7,350 nucleotides of DNA from Ignavibacteriaceae bacterium (GTDB lineage: Bacteria; Bacteroidota; Ignavibacteria; Ignavibacteriales; Ignavibacteriaceae). Under the pieces are notes generated by a model, which saw only the letters and a program-made list of their open reading frames with translations, ran no database searches and was not told the origin of the DNA. The position numbers and the translations under genes were made by a program. Shown here piece by piece: positions 1 through 6,308 of this stretch. Location of the stretch: the NCBI GenBank assembly GCA_031292465.1, contig JARLHB010000430.1:1-7350 (forward strand), in the 5' to 3' direction. How positions within the stretch are numbered: the first letter of the stretch is position 1; each line of letters starts with the position of its first letter.

Positions 1-1
1 A

Positions 2-325
2 AGTACGAATGAAAATGGAATATTTATGATTGGGGATGCTGCGGGAGTAATTGCTCCTATAACAGGAGATGGAATAGGCATGGCATTTCAATCAGCAGAA
101 ATTATTTCGCAAATATTAAATAATGTCAGGTCGGGGAAATATTCAATAAAGGAAGCAGGGAATCATTATCAAACGGAATGGGATTCTTTATTTAGGAAAA
201 GAATTTATATATCATATATTATTCAGAGAGTGGTATTGAATGGCTGCGGAAGGATGCTAAGTGTAAATATATTAAATAATATCCCCAAAATTCTGCCGTA
301 TTTTATTGGGGTAACCCGCGGATAG
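2..325 (+). CDS. FAD-dependent oxidoreductase, C-terminal fragment (geranylgeranyl reductase-like)
   Basis: This frame is open from the left edge of the window, so the gene is cut at its 5' end; 107 residues and a TAG stop remain. Near the start of the visible part is the motif GDAAGVIAPITGDGIGMAF. This is the second FAD-contact motif (GD-x-AG-xx-P-x-x-GxGI) of the group that includes geranylgeranyl reductases, halogenases and p-hydroxybenzoate hydroxylase-like flavoproteins; in these families its Asp contacts the FAD ribityl/phosphate region. The helix after it (QSAEIISQIL) and the short basic C-terminal tail fit the geranylgeranyl reductase-like branch. The N-terminal Rossmann GxGxxG and the substrate domain are outside the window, so the substrate cannot be named. 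An ATG at 26 falls inside the motif region and cannot be the true start. The family call is firm; the substrate class is a guess. Confidence 0.85.
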   Translation, partial: STNENGIFMIGDAAGVIAPITGDGIGMAFQSAEIISQILNNVRSGKYSIKEAGNHYQTEWDSLFRKRIYISYIIQRVVLNGCGRMLSVNILNNIPKILPYFIGVTRG

Positions 326-374
326 TTATATATCTAACTTACTAACTTCAAATAATAAAATTACTTTCCTATAT

Positions 375-402
375 TTGTAATAATAAGTTTTTTTGCTAAT
401 AT
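375..402 (+). promoter_or_regulatory. Possible promoter for the GroES-like gene
   Basis: TTGTAA (375-380) and TAATAT (397-402) are separated by 16 bases in the 111-base AT-rich spacer before the co-chaperone gene. An overlapping TATAAT is at 402-407. In DNA this rich in A and T such matches arise by chance, and Bacteroidota housekeeping promoters often follow a different consensus. The call rests mainly on the spacer and on the unrelated function of the upstream gene. Confidence 0.2.
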
Positions 403-436
403 ATAATTAGTTTTATTCTAAAATTGTAATTGAAAT

Positions 437-814
437 ATGACCGAATTAAATTTTAAAAACTTGCAAAAGTTTATAGTTGTGGGGGACAGGGTGCTCATCC
501 GTCCTGAAGAAGATTCATCAAAAACTGCCAGCGGGTTATACCTTCCGCCGGGTGTATCTGAGAAAGAAAAAGTCCAGAGCGGCTATATAATTAAAGTCGG
601 GCCCGGTTATCCTACAGCGTCTCAGGGTGATGAAGAACCATGGAAAGAATCTAAAGAACCTGTAAAATATATACCACTTCAGGCAAAAGAAGGTGATTTG
701 GCTATATTTTTGCGTAAAGAAGCTTATGAGATAGAGTTTGAAAAAGAAAAATTTCTTATTGTACCTCAATCAGCAGTTCTCTTACTCATCAGAAATGATA
801 CGTTCGATTTATAA
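437..814 (+). CDS. GroES-family co-chaperone, long form
   Basis: The 125-residue protein has the Cpn10 (GroES) fold signature. GDRVLIRPEE (16-25) is the first strand. Residues 26-38 match the mobile loop, with GLYL (33-36) where E. coli GroES has the GIVL that binds GroEL. SGYIIKVGPG (48-57) and EGDLAIF (85-91) are the core barrel strands, and FLIVPQSAVLLLI (106-118) is the closing strand (LIMSESDILAIV in E. coli). It differs from the 97-residue E. coli protein in about 9 extra N-terminal residues and a roof loop (about 58-82) roughly 13 residues longer, acidic and containing a Trp. No groEL is adjacent, whereas canonical groES usually sits directly before groEL, so this is probably an accessory paralogue and I give no gene symbol. 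ATG 437 lacks a good Shine-Dalgarno sequence but begins the conserved region at a sensible distance. Whether it caps GroEL is inferred, not shown. Confidence 0.85.
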   Translation: MTELNFKNLQKFIVVGDRVLIRPEEDSSKTASGLYLPPGVSEKEKVQSGYIIKVGPGYPTASQGDEEPWKESKEPVKYIPLQAKEGDLAIFLRKEAYEIEFEKEKFLIVPQSAVLLLIRNDTFDL

Positions 815-850
815 TACTTACTTCTTAATGTATTGGAATAAGGTCTGAGA

Positions 851-894
851 GACATTTATTTAGGCGTTTGTCCTTAATGTCAATACTATTTTTT
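851..894 (+). terminator. Weak candidate terminator after the GroES-like gene
   Basis: GACATT (851-856) pairs with AATGTC (876-881). A second imperfect pairing of TAGG/CCT lies inside the loop, and six T residues follow at 889-894. The stem is short and interrupted, and the T run starts seven bases after it, so this is a poor intrinsic terminator. The rest of the 203-base spacer 815-1017 shows no gene or RNA that I recognise. Confidence 0.2.
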
Positions 895-1004
895 AGTAAT
901 CCGCATTTTAAGAAATGATCCTGTTTACAAATTACTCTTCCGCAAAGCAATTTTTACATCTTTTTCTTATCTTTAAATAATTAATAGAATTTGAAATTTT
1001 ACTT

Positions 1005-1009
1005 AAGGA
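1005..1009 (+). promoter_or_regulatory. Ribosome binding site of aconitase
   Basis: AAGGA ends eight bases before ATG 1018, a normal Shine-Dalgarno distance. It fixes the start, and the conserved aconitase N-terminal region follows at the expected distance. Confidence 0.6.
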
Positions 1010-1017
1010 TTTGAGCC

Positions 1018-3276
1018 ATGACAGCAAATATTGAAATGATTAAGAATATTTATGCAGGTTATAAAGGAAAAGTTGCAAATGCAAGAAAAGTTTTGGGCAG
1101 GCCTTTAACCTATACTGAAAAAATTCTTTATGCTCACTTATGGGAATTACCTAAAGGACAATTAATAGGTGGAAAAGATTATGCCGAGCTGGCCCCTGAC
1201 CGTGTAGCAATGCAGGATGCAACCGCTCAAATGGCATTGTTGCAATTTATGTCTGCCGGCAGAAAAACTACTGCGGTACCATCTACAGTACACTGCGACC
1301 ATTTAATACAGGCACAGGTTGGGGCAAAAGAAGATTTATTCAGGGCAACTTCGGAAAATAAAGAGGTTTATGATTTTCTTGAAAGCATTTCGAAAAAATA
1401 TGGTATTGGCTTTTGGAAACCCGGTGCTGGAATAATTCACCAGGTTGTACTTGAAAATTATGCTTTCCCAGGCGGAATGATGATAGGTACCGATTCTCAC
1501 ACTCCAAACGCAGGAGGCCTTGGTATGGTGGCTATCGGAGTTGGCGGTGCAGATGCTGTTGATGTTATGGCTGGAATGCCGTGGGAATTGAAGTGGCCTA
1601 AACTTATTGGCGTAAAACTAACCGGTAAGTTAAATGGGTGGGCGTCAGCTAAAGATGTAATATTGAAACTTGCCGGAATTCTTACTGTGAAAGGCGGGAC
1701 AGGCGCAATCGTGGAATATTTTGGCGAAGGCGCTGCTTCAATTTCTGCAACCGGGAAGGGTACTATTTGCAATATGGGCGCGGAAATAGGCGCTACAACT
1801 TCCGTATTCCCGTTTGATGAAAAAATGGCTGCTTATTTAAGAATAACCAGCCGCGCCGATGTTTCAGCACTTGCTGAAGGCCTGTCAGATGAATTAATTG
1901 CCGATAAAGAAGTTTATATAAATCCTGAGAAGTTTTACGATCAGATAATTGAAATTAATTTAAGTCAGCTTGAACCGCATATTAACGGGCCATTTACACC
2001 AGATAAAGCATGGCCGATTTCAAAGATGAAACAAGCTGTTAAAGAAAACGGTTATACTGATGAAATTAAAGTTGCTTTAATCGGAAGCTGTACAAATTCT
2101 AGTTATGAAGATATTGACCGTTCTGCAAGTGTTGCCAGGCAGGCAATTGAAAAAGGTTTGAAAACAAAGGCTCAGTTTACTATTACACCCGGTTCCGAAC
2201 AGGTTAGGGCTACAATAGAACGCGATGGACAGCTTGAGACATTTGGTAAATTTGGCGGGGTAATTTTAGCAAATGCCTGCGGCCCGTGCATTGGTATGTG
2301 GAAGAGGATGGATATTAAAACAGGTGAAAAAAATACAATTGTAACCTCATTCAACAGGAACTTTGCAAAAAGGAATGATGGTAATCCTGAAACGCTTGCG
2401 TTTGTTGCAAGCCCTGAATTAACAACTGCCCTTGCCATTGCCGGAAGTTTGTCTTTCAATCCTATTACTGATGAACTTGTAAATGAAAGGGGAGAGAAGG
2501 TAAAATTAGATCCTCCTTCAGGTGAAGAATTACCGGAAAACGGATTTGATAGAGGTAATATCGGTTTTGTACCACCGGCTGAAGAAGGTTCCAGCGTTGA
2601 AGTAATTGTTAATCCTGAAAGTGAAAGGCTGCAATTATTAAAACCTTTTGAACCATGGGATGGCAAAGATTATCTGGACCTGCCATTATTACTAAAAGCC
2701 AAAGGTAAATGTACAACCGATCATATTTCTATGGCCGGTCCGTGGCTTAGATACAGAGGACATCTGGATAACATATCGAATAATATGTTTATAGGCGCAA
2801 TAAATTATTTTACCGGTGATGCGGGCAAAGTTAAAAATACTTATACAGGCGAGTATAAATCAATTCCTGAAGTAGCGCGTGAATATAAGGCAAAAGGTTC
2901 AGGCTGGATTGTAGTAGGTGATGAAAACTATGGCGAGGGTTCAAGTCGTGAGCATGCAGCAATGGAACCTCGTTTCCTTGGCGGTAAGGCAATAATTGTT
3001 AAAAGCTTTGCAAGGATACACGAAACTAACTTAAAAAAACAGGGTATGCTTCCATTAACATTTGCTAACCCGGCTGATTATGATAAAATTCAGGAAGACG
3101 ATAAACTGAGTATAATAGGCTTATCAGAACTTAAACCTGAAACACAACTTACACTTATTACAAAACATAAAAACGGAACTGAAGATAAAGTGAAGTTAAA
3201 CCATACTATGAATGATGCTCAGATAAAATGGTTTAAAGCAGGCAGCGCCCTTAACCTGATTGCACAGGTACAGTAG
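1018..3276 (+). CDS. acn: Aconitate hydratase (mitochondrial-type aconitase)
   Basis: Aconitase interconverts citrate and isocitrate through cis-aconitate in the TCA cycle, using a cytoplasmic 4Fe-4S enzyme. At 752 residues the protein matches mature mitochondrial aconitase and is far shorter than bacterial AcnA (about 890). The cluster ligands are Cys358 (GSCTNSS), Cys421 and Cys424 (NACGPCIGMW). Active-site motifs are HCDHL (92-96), DSH (159-161), Arg447 and Arg452 (in FNRNFAKRND), Arg580 (WLRYRGH) and Ser642-Ser643-Arg644 (GEGSSREH). The Cys, Arg and Ser positions coincide with the published numbering of the mature pig heart enzyme. Domains 1-3 span about residues 1-500; the linker leads to the swivelling domain 4 (about 530-752). 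AAGGA at 1005-1009, eight bases before ATG 1018, supports the start. The gene stands alone, with a 203-base spacer before it and a terminator after it. No key residue is missing. The function is near certain; the symbol follows common usage, since this type is neither E. coli AcnA nor AcnB. Confidence 0.98.
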   Translation: MTANIEMIKNIYAGYKGKVANARKVLGRPLTYTEKILYAHLWELPKGQLIGGKDYAELAPDRVAMQDATAQMALLQFMSAGRKTTAVPSTVHCDHLIQAQVGAKEDLFRATSENKEVYDFLESISKKYGIGFWKPGAGIIHQVVLENYAFPGGMMIGTDSHTPNAGGLGMVAIGVGGADAVDVMAGMPWELKWPKLIGVKLTGKLNGWASAKDVILKLAGILTVKGGTGAIVEYFGEGAASISATGKGTICNMGAEIGATTSVFPFDEKMAAYLRITSRADVSALAEGLSDELIADKEVYINPEKFYDQIIEINLSQLEPHINGPFTPDKAWPISKMKQAVKENGYTDEIKVALIGSCTNSSYEDIDRSASVARQAIEKGLKTKAQFTITPGSEQVRATIERDGQLETFGKFGGVILANACGPCIGMWKRMDIKTGEKNTIVTSFNRNFAKRNDGNPETLAFVASPELTTALAIAGSLSFNPITDELVNERGEKVKLDPPSGEELPENGFDRGNIGFVPPAEEGSSVEVIVNPESERLQLLKPFEPWDGKDYLDLPLLLKAKGKCTTDHISMAGPWLRYRGHLDNISNNMFIGAINYFTGDAGKVKNTYTGEYKSIPEVAREYKAKGSGWIVVGDENYGEGSSREHAAMEPRFLGGKAIIVKSFARIHETNLKKQGMLPLTFANPADYDKIQEDDKLSIIGLSELKPETQLTLITKHKNGTEDKVKLNHTMNDAQIKWFKAGSALNLIAQVQ

Positions 3277-3298
3277 TATATAACGTATATAAGTACTG
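3271..3298 (+). repeat. Imperfect hairpin spanning the aconitase stop codon
   Basis: CAGTA (3271-3275) pairs with TACTG (3294-3298), and TATATA (3277-3282) pairs with TATATA (3286-3291) around an ACG loop. One unpaired base on the left and two on the right separate the two stems. The TAG stop at 3274-3276 lies inside the left arm. The stem is mostly A-U and lacks a T tract, so it is not itself a terminator. It could be an mRNA 3' structure or a chance palindrome. Confidence 0.35.
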
Positions 3299-3355
3299 AT
3301 TTGAAATAAAATTATTTATCTGATAAACTAAAAATCAATACAAATATTTCAAATG

Positions 3356-3388
3356 AACAGTCTGTAATTTTTAATCACAGACTGTTTT
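3356..3388 (+). terminator. Intrinsic terminator of aconitase
   Basis: AACAGTCTGT (3356-3365) and ACAGACTGTT (3377-3386) form a perfect 10-base-pair stem with an 11-base loop. The T residues run on from the stem (TTTT at 3385-3388), then AA and four more T. It lies 80 bases after the aconitase stop and well before the kinase, so it should separate the two transcription units. Confidence 0.8.
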
Positions 3389-3532
3389 AATTTTAAACTT
3401 ATGGTATAGATAATTTAAAAAGCTGTCATTTATCTCGTCCATTAATATCCGGTAACAAATATCGTGTATCGTACGGCATGTAGTATTCCTGCCACAAGCA
3501 ACCACTTGCGAATTAAGCAATTTTAGTTAATA

Positions 3533-3559
3533 TTGACCTGATAAATATAGGTTTATAAT
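3533..3559 (+). promoter_or_regulatory. Possible promoter of the kinase operon
   Basis: TTGACC (3533-3538) resembles a -35 box and TATAAT (3554-3559) is a perfect -10 box. The spacer is 15 bases, shorter than the usual 16-18. It lies downstream of the aconitase terminator and 94 bases before the kinase ATG, where a promoter is expected. The organism may use a different sigma-factor consensus, so this remains tentative. Confidence 0.35.
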
Positions 3560-3581
3560 TATATTAGTGGGGGCTAAGATT

Positions 3582-3656
3582 ATGTGGCCTGTTTTGTTCT
3601 TATGTACAAAATGCTTTGAATATTTTTTAGAATTCGCGGTCCAGGGGAACCAATGA
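3582..3656 (+). CDS. Possible 24-residue leader peptide overlapping the kinase start
   Basis: An ATG at 3582 opens a 24-codon frame whose TGA stop overlaps the kinase ATG in the sequence ATGA (3653-3656), a typical arrangement for translational coupling. A G-run (GGGGG, 3569-3573) sits eight bases upstream of the ATG. The peptide is hydrophobic and contains a Cys-Thr-Lys-Cys segment, but I do not recognise it. It carries no run of a single amino acid as attenuation leaders do. ORFs this short are common by chance; the exact ATGA overlap is the only argument for it being real. Confidence 0.25.
   Translation: MWPVLFLCTKCFEYFLEFAVQGNQ
3592..3611. repeat. Short inverted repeat in the kinase leader
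   Basis: TTTTGT (3592-3597) and ACAAAA (3606-3611) form a 6-base inverted repeat with an 8-base centre, about 30 bases after the possible -10 box. It could be an operator half-site pair or a small RNA hairpin. With no second copy in the window it could also be chance. Confidence 0.25.
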
Positions 3657-5830
3657 AAAGTATATTATTAAATGGGAAAAATCTAAATATAATTTTCATA
3701 ATTGTAATTGCAGTTATAATTGCAATTTCCGGTTTTACTGTATTTAATTTTACTCAAATGAACGAGTCTAATATGTGGGTACAGCATACGGATTCGGTTT
3801 TGTTTAGCCTTGAAACCACACTATCAATACTTAAAGATGCAGAAACCGGTTCAAGGGGCTACCTTTTAACGTCTGAAAAAGATTTTCTTGATCCATATTA
3901 TGTAGCCATCTCCAAACTGGATGAAAATGTATTGGCAATAAAAAAACTTACTGCTGATAATCCCTCCCAGCAAAAGAAAGTGGATACACTCCAGTCTTTG
4001 TCTTTCAAAAGAATTTATCTTATCAACGAAGCAATTAAATTATTTGATCAGAAAAAATTTGACCATGCAACTGCTTTGGACTTACTTGTACGCGGCAAAA
4101 TAATAATGGACCAAATAAGGAGCCTTATTGACAGGATGAAGGGAGATGAATCTGCGCTATGGGGAATAAGAGATGGCAGATATAAGGTTTTGCAGGAAAC
4201 GTTTATAATAACTTTTGTTGCAGGATTATTCATTAGTTTGCTAACCTTAATACTTATTATTTTAAATCTGAACCGGCAAATAAAAGAAAGGAAAAAAGCA
4301 GAGGAAACCGCCTCTGAAAGCAGAAACTTACTGTCTGTAACCTTATCAAGTATTGGAGATGCTGTAATATCTACTGATGAAAAAGGTTTAATCAGATTTA
4401 TGAACAAAGTGGCGGAAAATCTTACAGAGTGGAACCTGGATGAGGCGTTAGGAAGATATGTGGAAGATGTTTTCCATATTGTAAACGAGATTACTCATTT
4501 AAGGCCGGAAAACCCGGTAAAGAAGGTTTTGGCAAACGGAAAAATCATCGGGCTTGCAAATCACACATTACTTATCACCAAATCCGGGAAAGAAATATCA
4601 GTTGATGATAGTTGTGCGCCTATGATAAGCGGAGAAAATATAATCGGTACAGTTCTCATTTTCAGGGATATAACATTTAAAAGAAATTCTGAAATAGAAA
4701 AAGAAAGATTATCAGAAGAAATAAGCAGGCAGAAATTGTTTCTGGATCAAATTCTTTCCGCAACTTCGGATGCGATTTTTGTCCAGGATAGAGAATTAAA
4801 GTTTTATTATGCAAATAAAAGCGGAGAAGTATTATTTAATAAAAATAAAGAAGACTTTTCCAGGCAAACATGGACTGAAATCGGGCTGCCAAACGAAAAG
4901 GTTGAAAGCATAAACAGCATTACGGAAAAGGTATTTGAAACCGGGTTACCTTCAACGTTTAATTACACTGATGAAAGCAATATGGAAACGAAGTATTTTG
5001 AATTTGTTTCCAACCCTGTTTTTGATAATAAAAGTAACGTGGAATTTGTTGTTTCATCAGTAAGAGACATTACAACCAGAAAACTGATTGAGTTGAAAAT
5101 AAGCACATTAAACGTTGAATTAGAGAATAAACTGGGTGAAATAAAACAGATAAATGAAGAGATGGAATCATTTATCTATACTGTGTCTCATGACCTGCGC
5201 GCTCCAATCAGGCATATTGGAGGGTTTGTTGATATACTCAATAAAAATATTTACGACTCGCTGGAAGATAACAATAAACGGTTTTTTAATATAATTAAGC
5301 AGGCTACAATTGAAATGGGTAAATTGATTGATGACCTGCTCACATTTTCCCGATTAGGCAGGTCGCCCCTGAATTTAATAAATGTGGACTTAAATGAAAT
5401 TGTTGCTGCTATAATTGAGGAATTCAAGATTGAATTATTCGAAAGAAAATTAAAGTGGGAAATAAGTAATCTCCCTATCGTTTATGCCGATCCGCCCTTG
5501 TTAAAGGTGGTTTTGTCTAATCTTATTTCGAATGCTATTAAATATACTTCGGGAAAAGAAGAAGCTGTAATTACGATAGGGCATGAGAATAAAGACAACG
5601 GAATGACTGTTTTTTATGTGAAGGATAACGGAGTTGGATTTGATATGAAATATTACAATAAATTATTCGGAGTATTTCAGCGGCTGCATTCGCAGGAAGA
5701 ATTTGAAGGTACCGGAATTGGCCTGGCTACTGTAAAAAAAATCATTCAAAAACATGGCGGAAATGTTTGGGCGGAAGGAAAATTAAACGAAGGGGCCGCT
5801 TTTTATTTCTATTTACCAATATATTCTTGA
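3653..5830 (+). CDS. Membrane sensor histidine kinase, CHASE3-PAS-PAS-HisKA-HATPase
   Basis: This 725-residue inner-membrane sensor kinase starts with a transmembrane helix (about 12-33). A CHASE3-type extracytoplasmic domain follows (about 35-180; hallmark DAETGSRGYLLT at 62-73), then a second helix (about 183-206). Two PAS domains follow: about 225-343 (GDAVISTDEKG) and about 362-477, each ending in RDIT. A charged helical linker leads to the dimerisation/phosphoacceptor helix with His513 in SHDLRAP. The ATP domain has Asn627 (N box, SNLISNAIKY), Asp658 (DNGVGF, G1) and GTGIGL at 686-691 (G2), so it should be active. The H box and the KLFGVFQRLHS segment resemble the kinase module of bacterial phytochromes, although no chromophore-binding GAF/PHY domains are present. 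AGGGGA (3643-3648) precedes ATG 3653, and an in-frame stop upstream rules out a longer form. The response regulator follows after 11 bases. CHASE3 ligands are generally unknown, so the signal cannot be named. Confidence 0.95.
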   Translation: MKSILLNGKNLNIIFIIVIAVIIAISGFTVFNFTQMNESNMWVQHTDSVLFSLETTLSILKDAETGSRGYLLTSEKDFLDPYYVAISKLDENVLAIKKLTADNPSQQKKVDTLQSLSFKRIYLINEAIKLFDQKKFDHATALDLLVRGKIIMDQIRSLIDRMKGDESALWGIRDGRYKVLQETFIITFVAGLFISLLTLILIILNLNRQIKERKKAEETASESRNLLSVTLSSIGDAVISTDEKGLIRFMNKVAENLTEWNLDEALGRYVEDVFHIVNEITHLRPENPVKKVLANGKIIGLANHTLLITKSGKEISVDDSCAPMISGENIIGTVLIFRDITFKRNSEIEKERLSEEISRQKLFLDQILSATSDAIFVQDRELKFYYANKSGEVLFNKNKEDFSRQTWTEIGLPNEKVESINSITEKVFETGLPSTFNYTDESNMETKYFEFVSNPVFDNKSNVEFVVSSVRDITTRKLIELKISTLNVELENKLGEIKQINEEMESFIYTVSHDLRAPIRHIGGFVDILNKNIYDSLEDNNKRFFNIIKQATIEMGKLIDDLLTFSRLGRSPLNLINVDLNEIVAAIIEEFKIELFERKLKWEISNLPIVYADPPLLKVVLSNLISNAIKYTSGKEEAVITIGHENKDNGMTVFYVKDNGVGFDMKYYNKLFGVFQRLHSQEEFEGTGIGLATVKKIIQKHGGNVWAEGKLNEGAAFYFYLPIYS

Positions 5831-5836
5831 AAGGGA
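5831..5836 (+). promoter_or_regulatory. Ribosome binding site deciding a TTG start
   Basis: AAGGGA lies five bases before TTG 5842 and directly after the kinase stop. No ATG occurs in this frame between the kinase end and the receiver fold, so this site points to TTG 5842 as the start of the response regulator. TTG 5827 lies upstream of the site and has no such signal. Confidence 0.6.
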
Positions 5837-5841
5837 CCATT

Positions 5842-6291
5842 TTGAGCAGTTTTAAAAAAATTTTGCTTGCTGAAGATAATGCCAAAGATGCGGAACTAAC
5901 CCGTTATGCTTTAAGCGAATCAAATTTGATGAATGAAATAGTTCATGTTAAAGACGGTGCTGAAGCACTTGATTACCTGTTTCACCAGGGCATTTATTCG
6001 GACTCAAAGGACGATATACCGATTGCCGCATTTATTGATTTGAAAATGCCGAAGGTCGATGGTATTGAAGTATTAAGAGCAATTAAAACAAATGATAAAT
6101 TAAAATTTCTTCCTGTTGTTATTTTAACTTCTTCCAAGGAAGAAAGAGATATGGTGGAGAGCTACCGTTTAGGGGCTAATGCCTATGTGGTTAAGCCGGT
6201 CGATTTTGAAAAATTCGTTTTTACGGTTAAACAGCTGGGTATATTCTGGGGCTTAATAAATGAAGCTCCTGCATTTTTAATAAACAAATAA
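5842..6291 (+). CDS. Single-domain response regulator, Rcp1-like
   Basis: This is a stand-alone CheY-fold receiver of 149 residues, counted from TTG 5842. The acidic pair is Glu11-Asp12 (LLAEDN), the phosphoacceptor is Asp66 (FIDLKMPKVDG), the switch Thr is Thr96 (VILTSS) and the conserved Lys is Lys118 (YVVKPVDF), so it should accept phosphate. ILLAEDNAKDAELTRYAL, the DYLF segment and the C-terminal tail (KQLGIFWGLINEAP) are typical of the Rcp1 group, the usual partners of phytochrome-type kinases. That matches the kinase encoded 11 bases upstream. It has no DNA-binding or enzyme domain, so it acts by binding a partner or shuttling phosphate. A longer reading from ATG 5767 would overlap the kinase by 64 bases and add a basic tail foreign to the family; I reject it. 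The start codon is the main uncertainty. Confidence 0.92.
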   Translation: MSSFKKILLAEDNAKDAELTRYALSESNLMNEIVHVKDGAEALDYLFHQGIYSDSKDDIPIAAFIDLKMPKVDGIEVLRAIKTNDKLKFLPVVILTSSKEERDMVESYRLGANAYVVKPVDFEKFVFTVKQLGIFWGLINEAPAFLINK

Positions 6292-6308
6292 ATATTGGGG
6301 TACTTGTT

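Larger units (their letters stand above)
3389..3652. other. Leader and intergenic region before the sensor kinase operon
   Basis: About 260 bases lie between the aconitase terminator and the kinase start. I see no conserved gene, tRNA-like fold or recognised riboswitch here. Its contents are a possible promoter (3533-3559), a 6-base inverted repeat (3592-3611) and a possible short leader ORF (3582-3656), each listed separately. The stretch 3421-3530 holds nothing I can name; it is less AT-rich than its surroundings and contains short near-repeats such as ATCGT-GT-ATCGT. Confidence 0.6.

Noticed and set aside
536..769. Minus-strand open frame of 77 codons inside the GroES-like gene
   Set aside because: Phe/Tyr-rich product made by reading A-rich coding DNA backwards; the sense frame is a clear family member.
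884..898. Small palindrome TACTA-5-TAGTA after the GroES-like gene
   Set aside because: Five base pairs of A/T-rich stem around a T run is expected by chance at this base composition.
1497..1772. Minus-strand open frame of 91 codons inside aconitase
   Set aside because: Antisense to conserved aconitase motifs, with a low-complexity product and no family resemblance.
2172..2666. Open frame of 164 codons on the minus strand inside aconitase
   Set aside because: It is antisense to a certain gene, Ser/Pro/Leu-rich as expected from the reverse of coding DNA, and has no recognisable domain.
3421..3530. Possible structured RNA or tRNA in the spacer before the kinase
   Set aside because: I found no cloverleaf, no TTCGA-type loop and no conserved riboswitch core; only short near-repeats.
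4048..4407. Minus-strand open frame of 119 codons inside the sensor kinase
   Set aside because: It is the reverse of the CHASE3 end, second membrane helix and PAS start; no independent support.
5767..5841. Longer N-terminus for the response regulator from ATG 5767
   Set aside because: It would overlap the conserved end of the kinase and add a basic tail absent from receivers; TTG 5842 has a better ribosome site.
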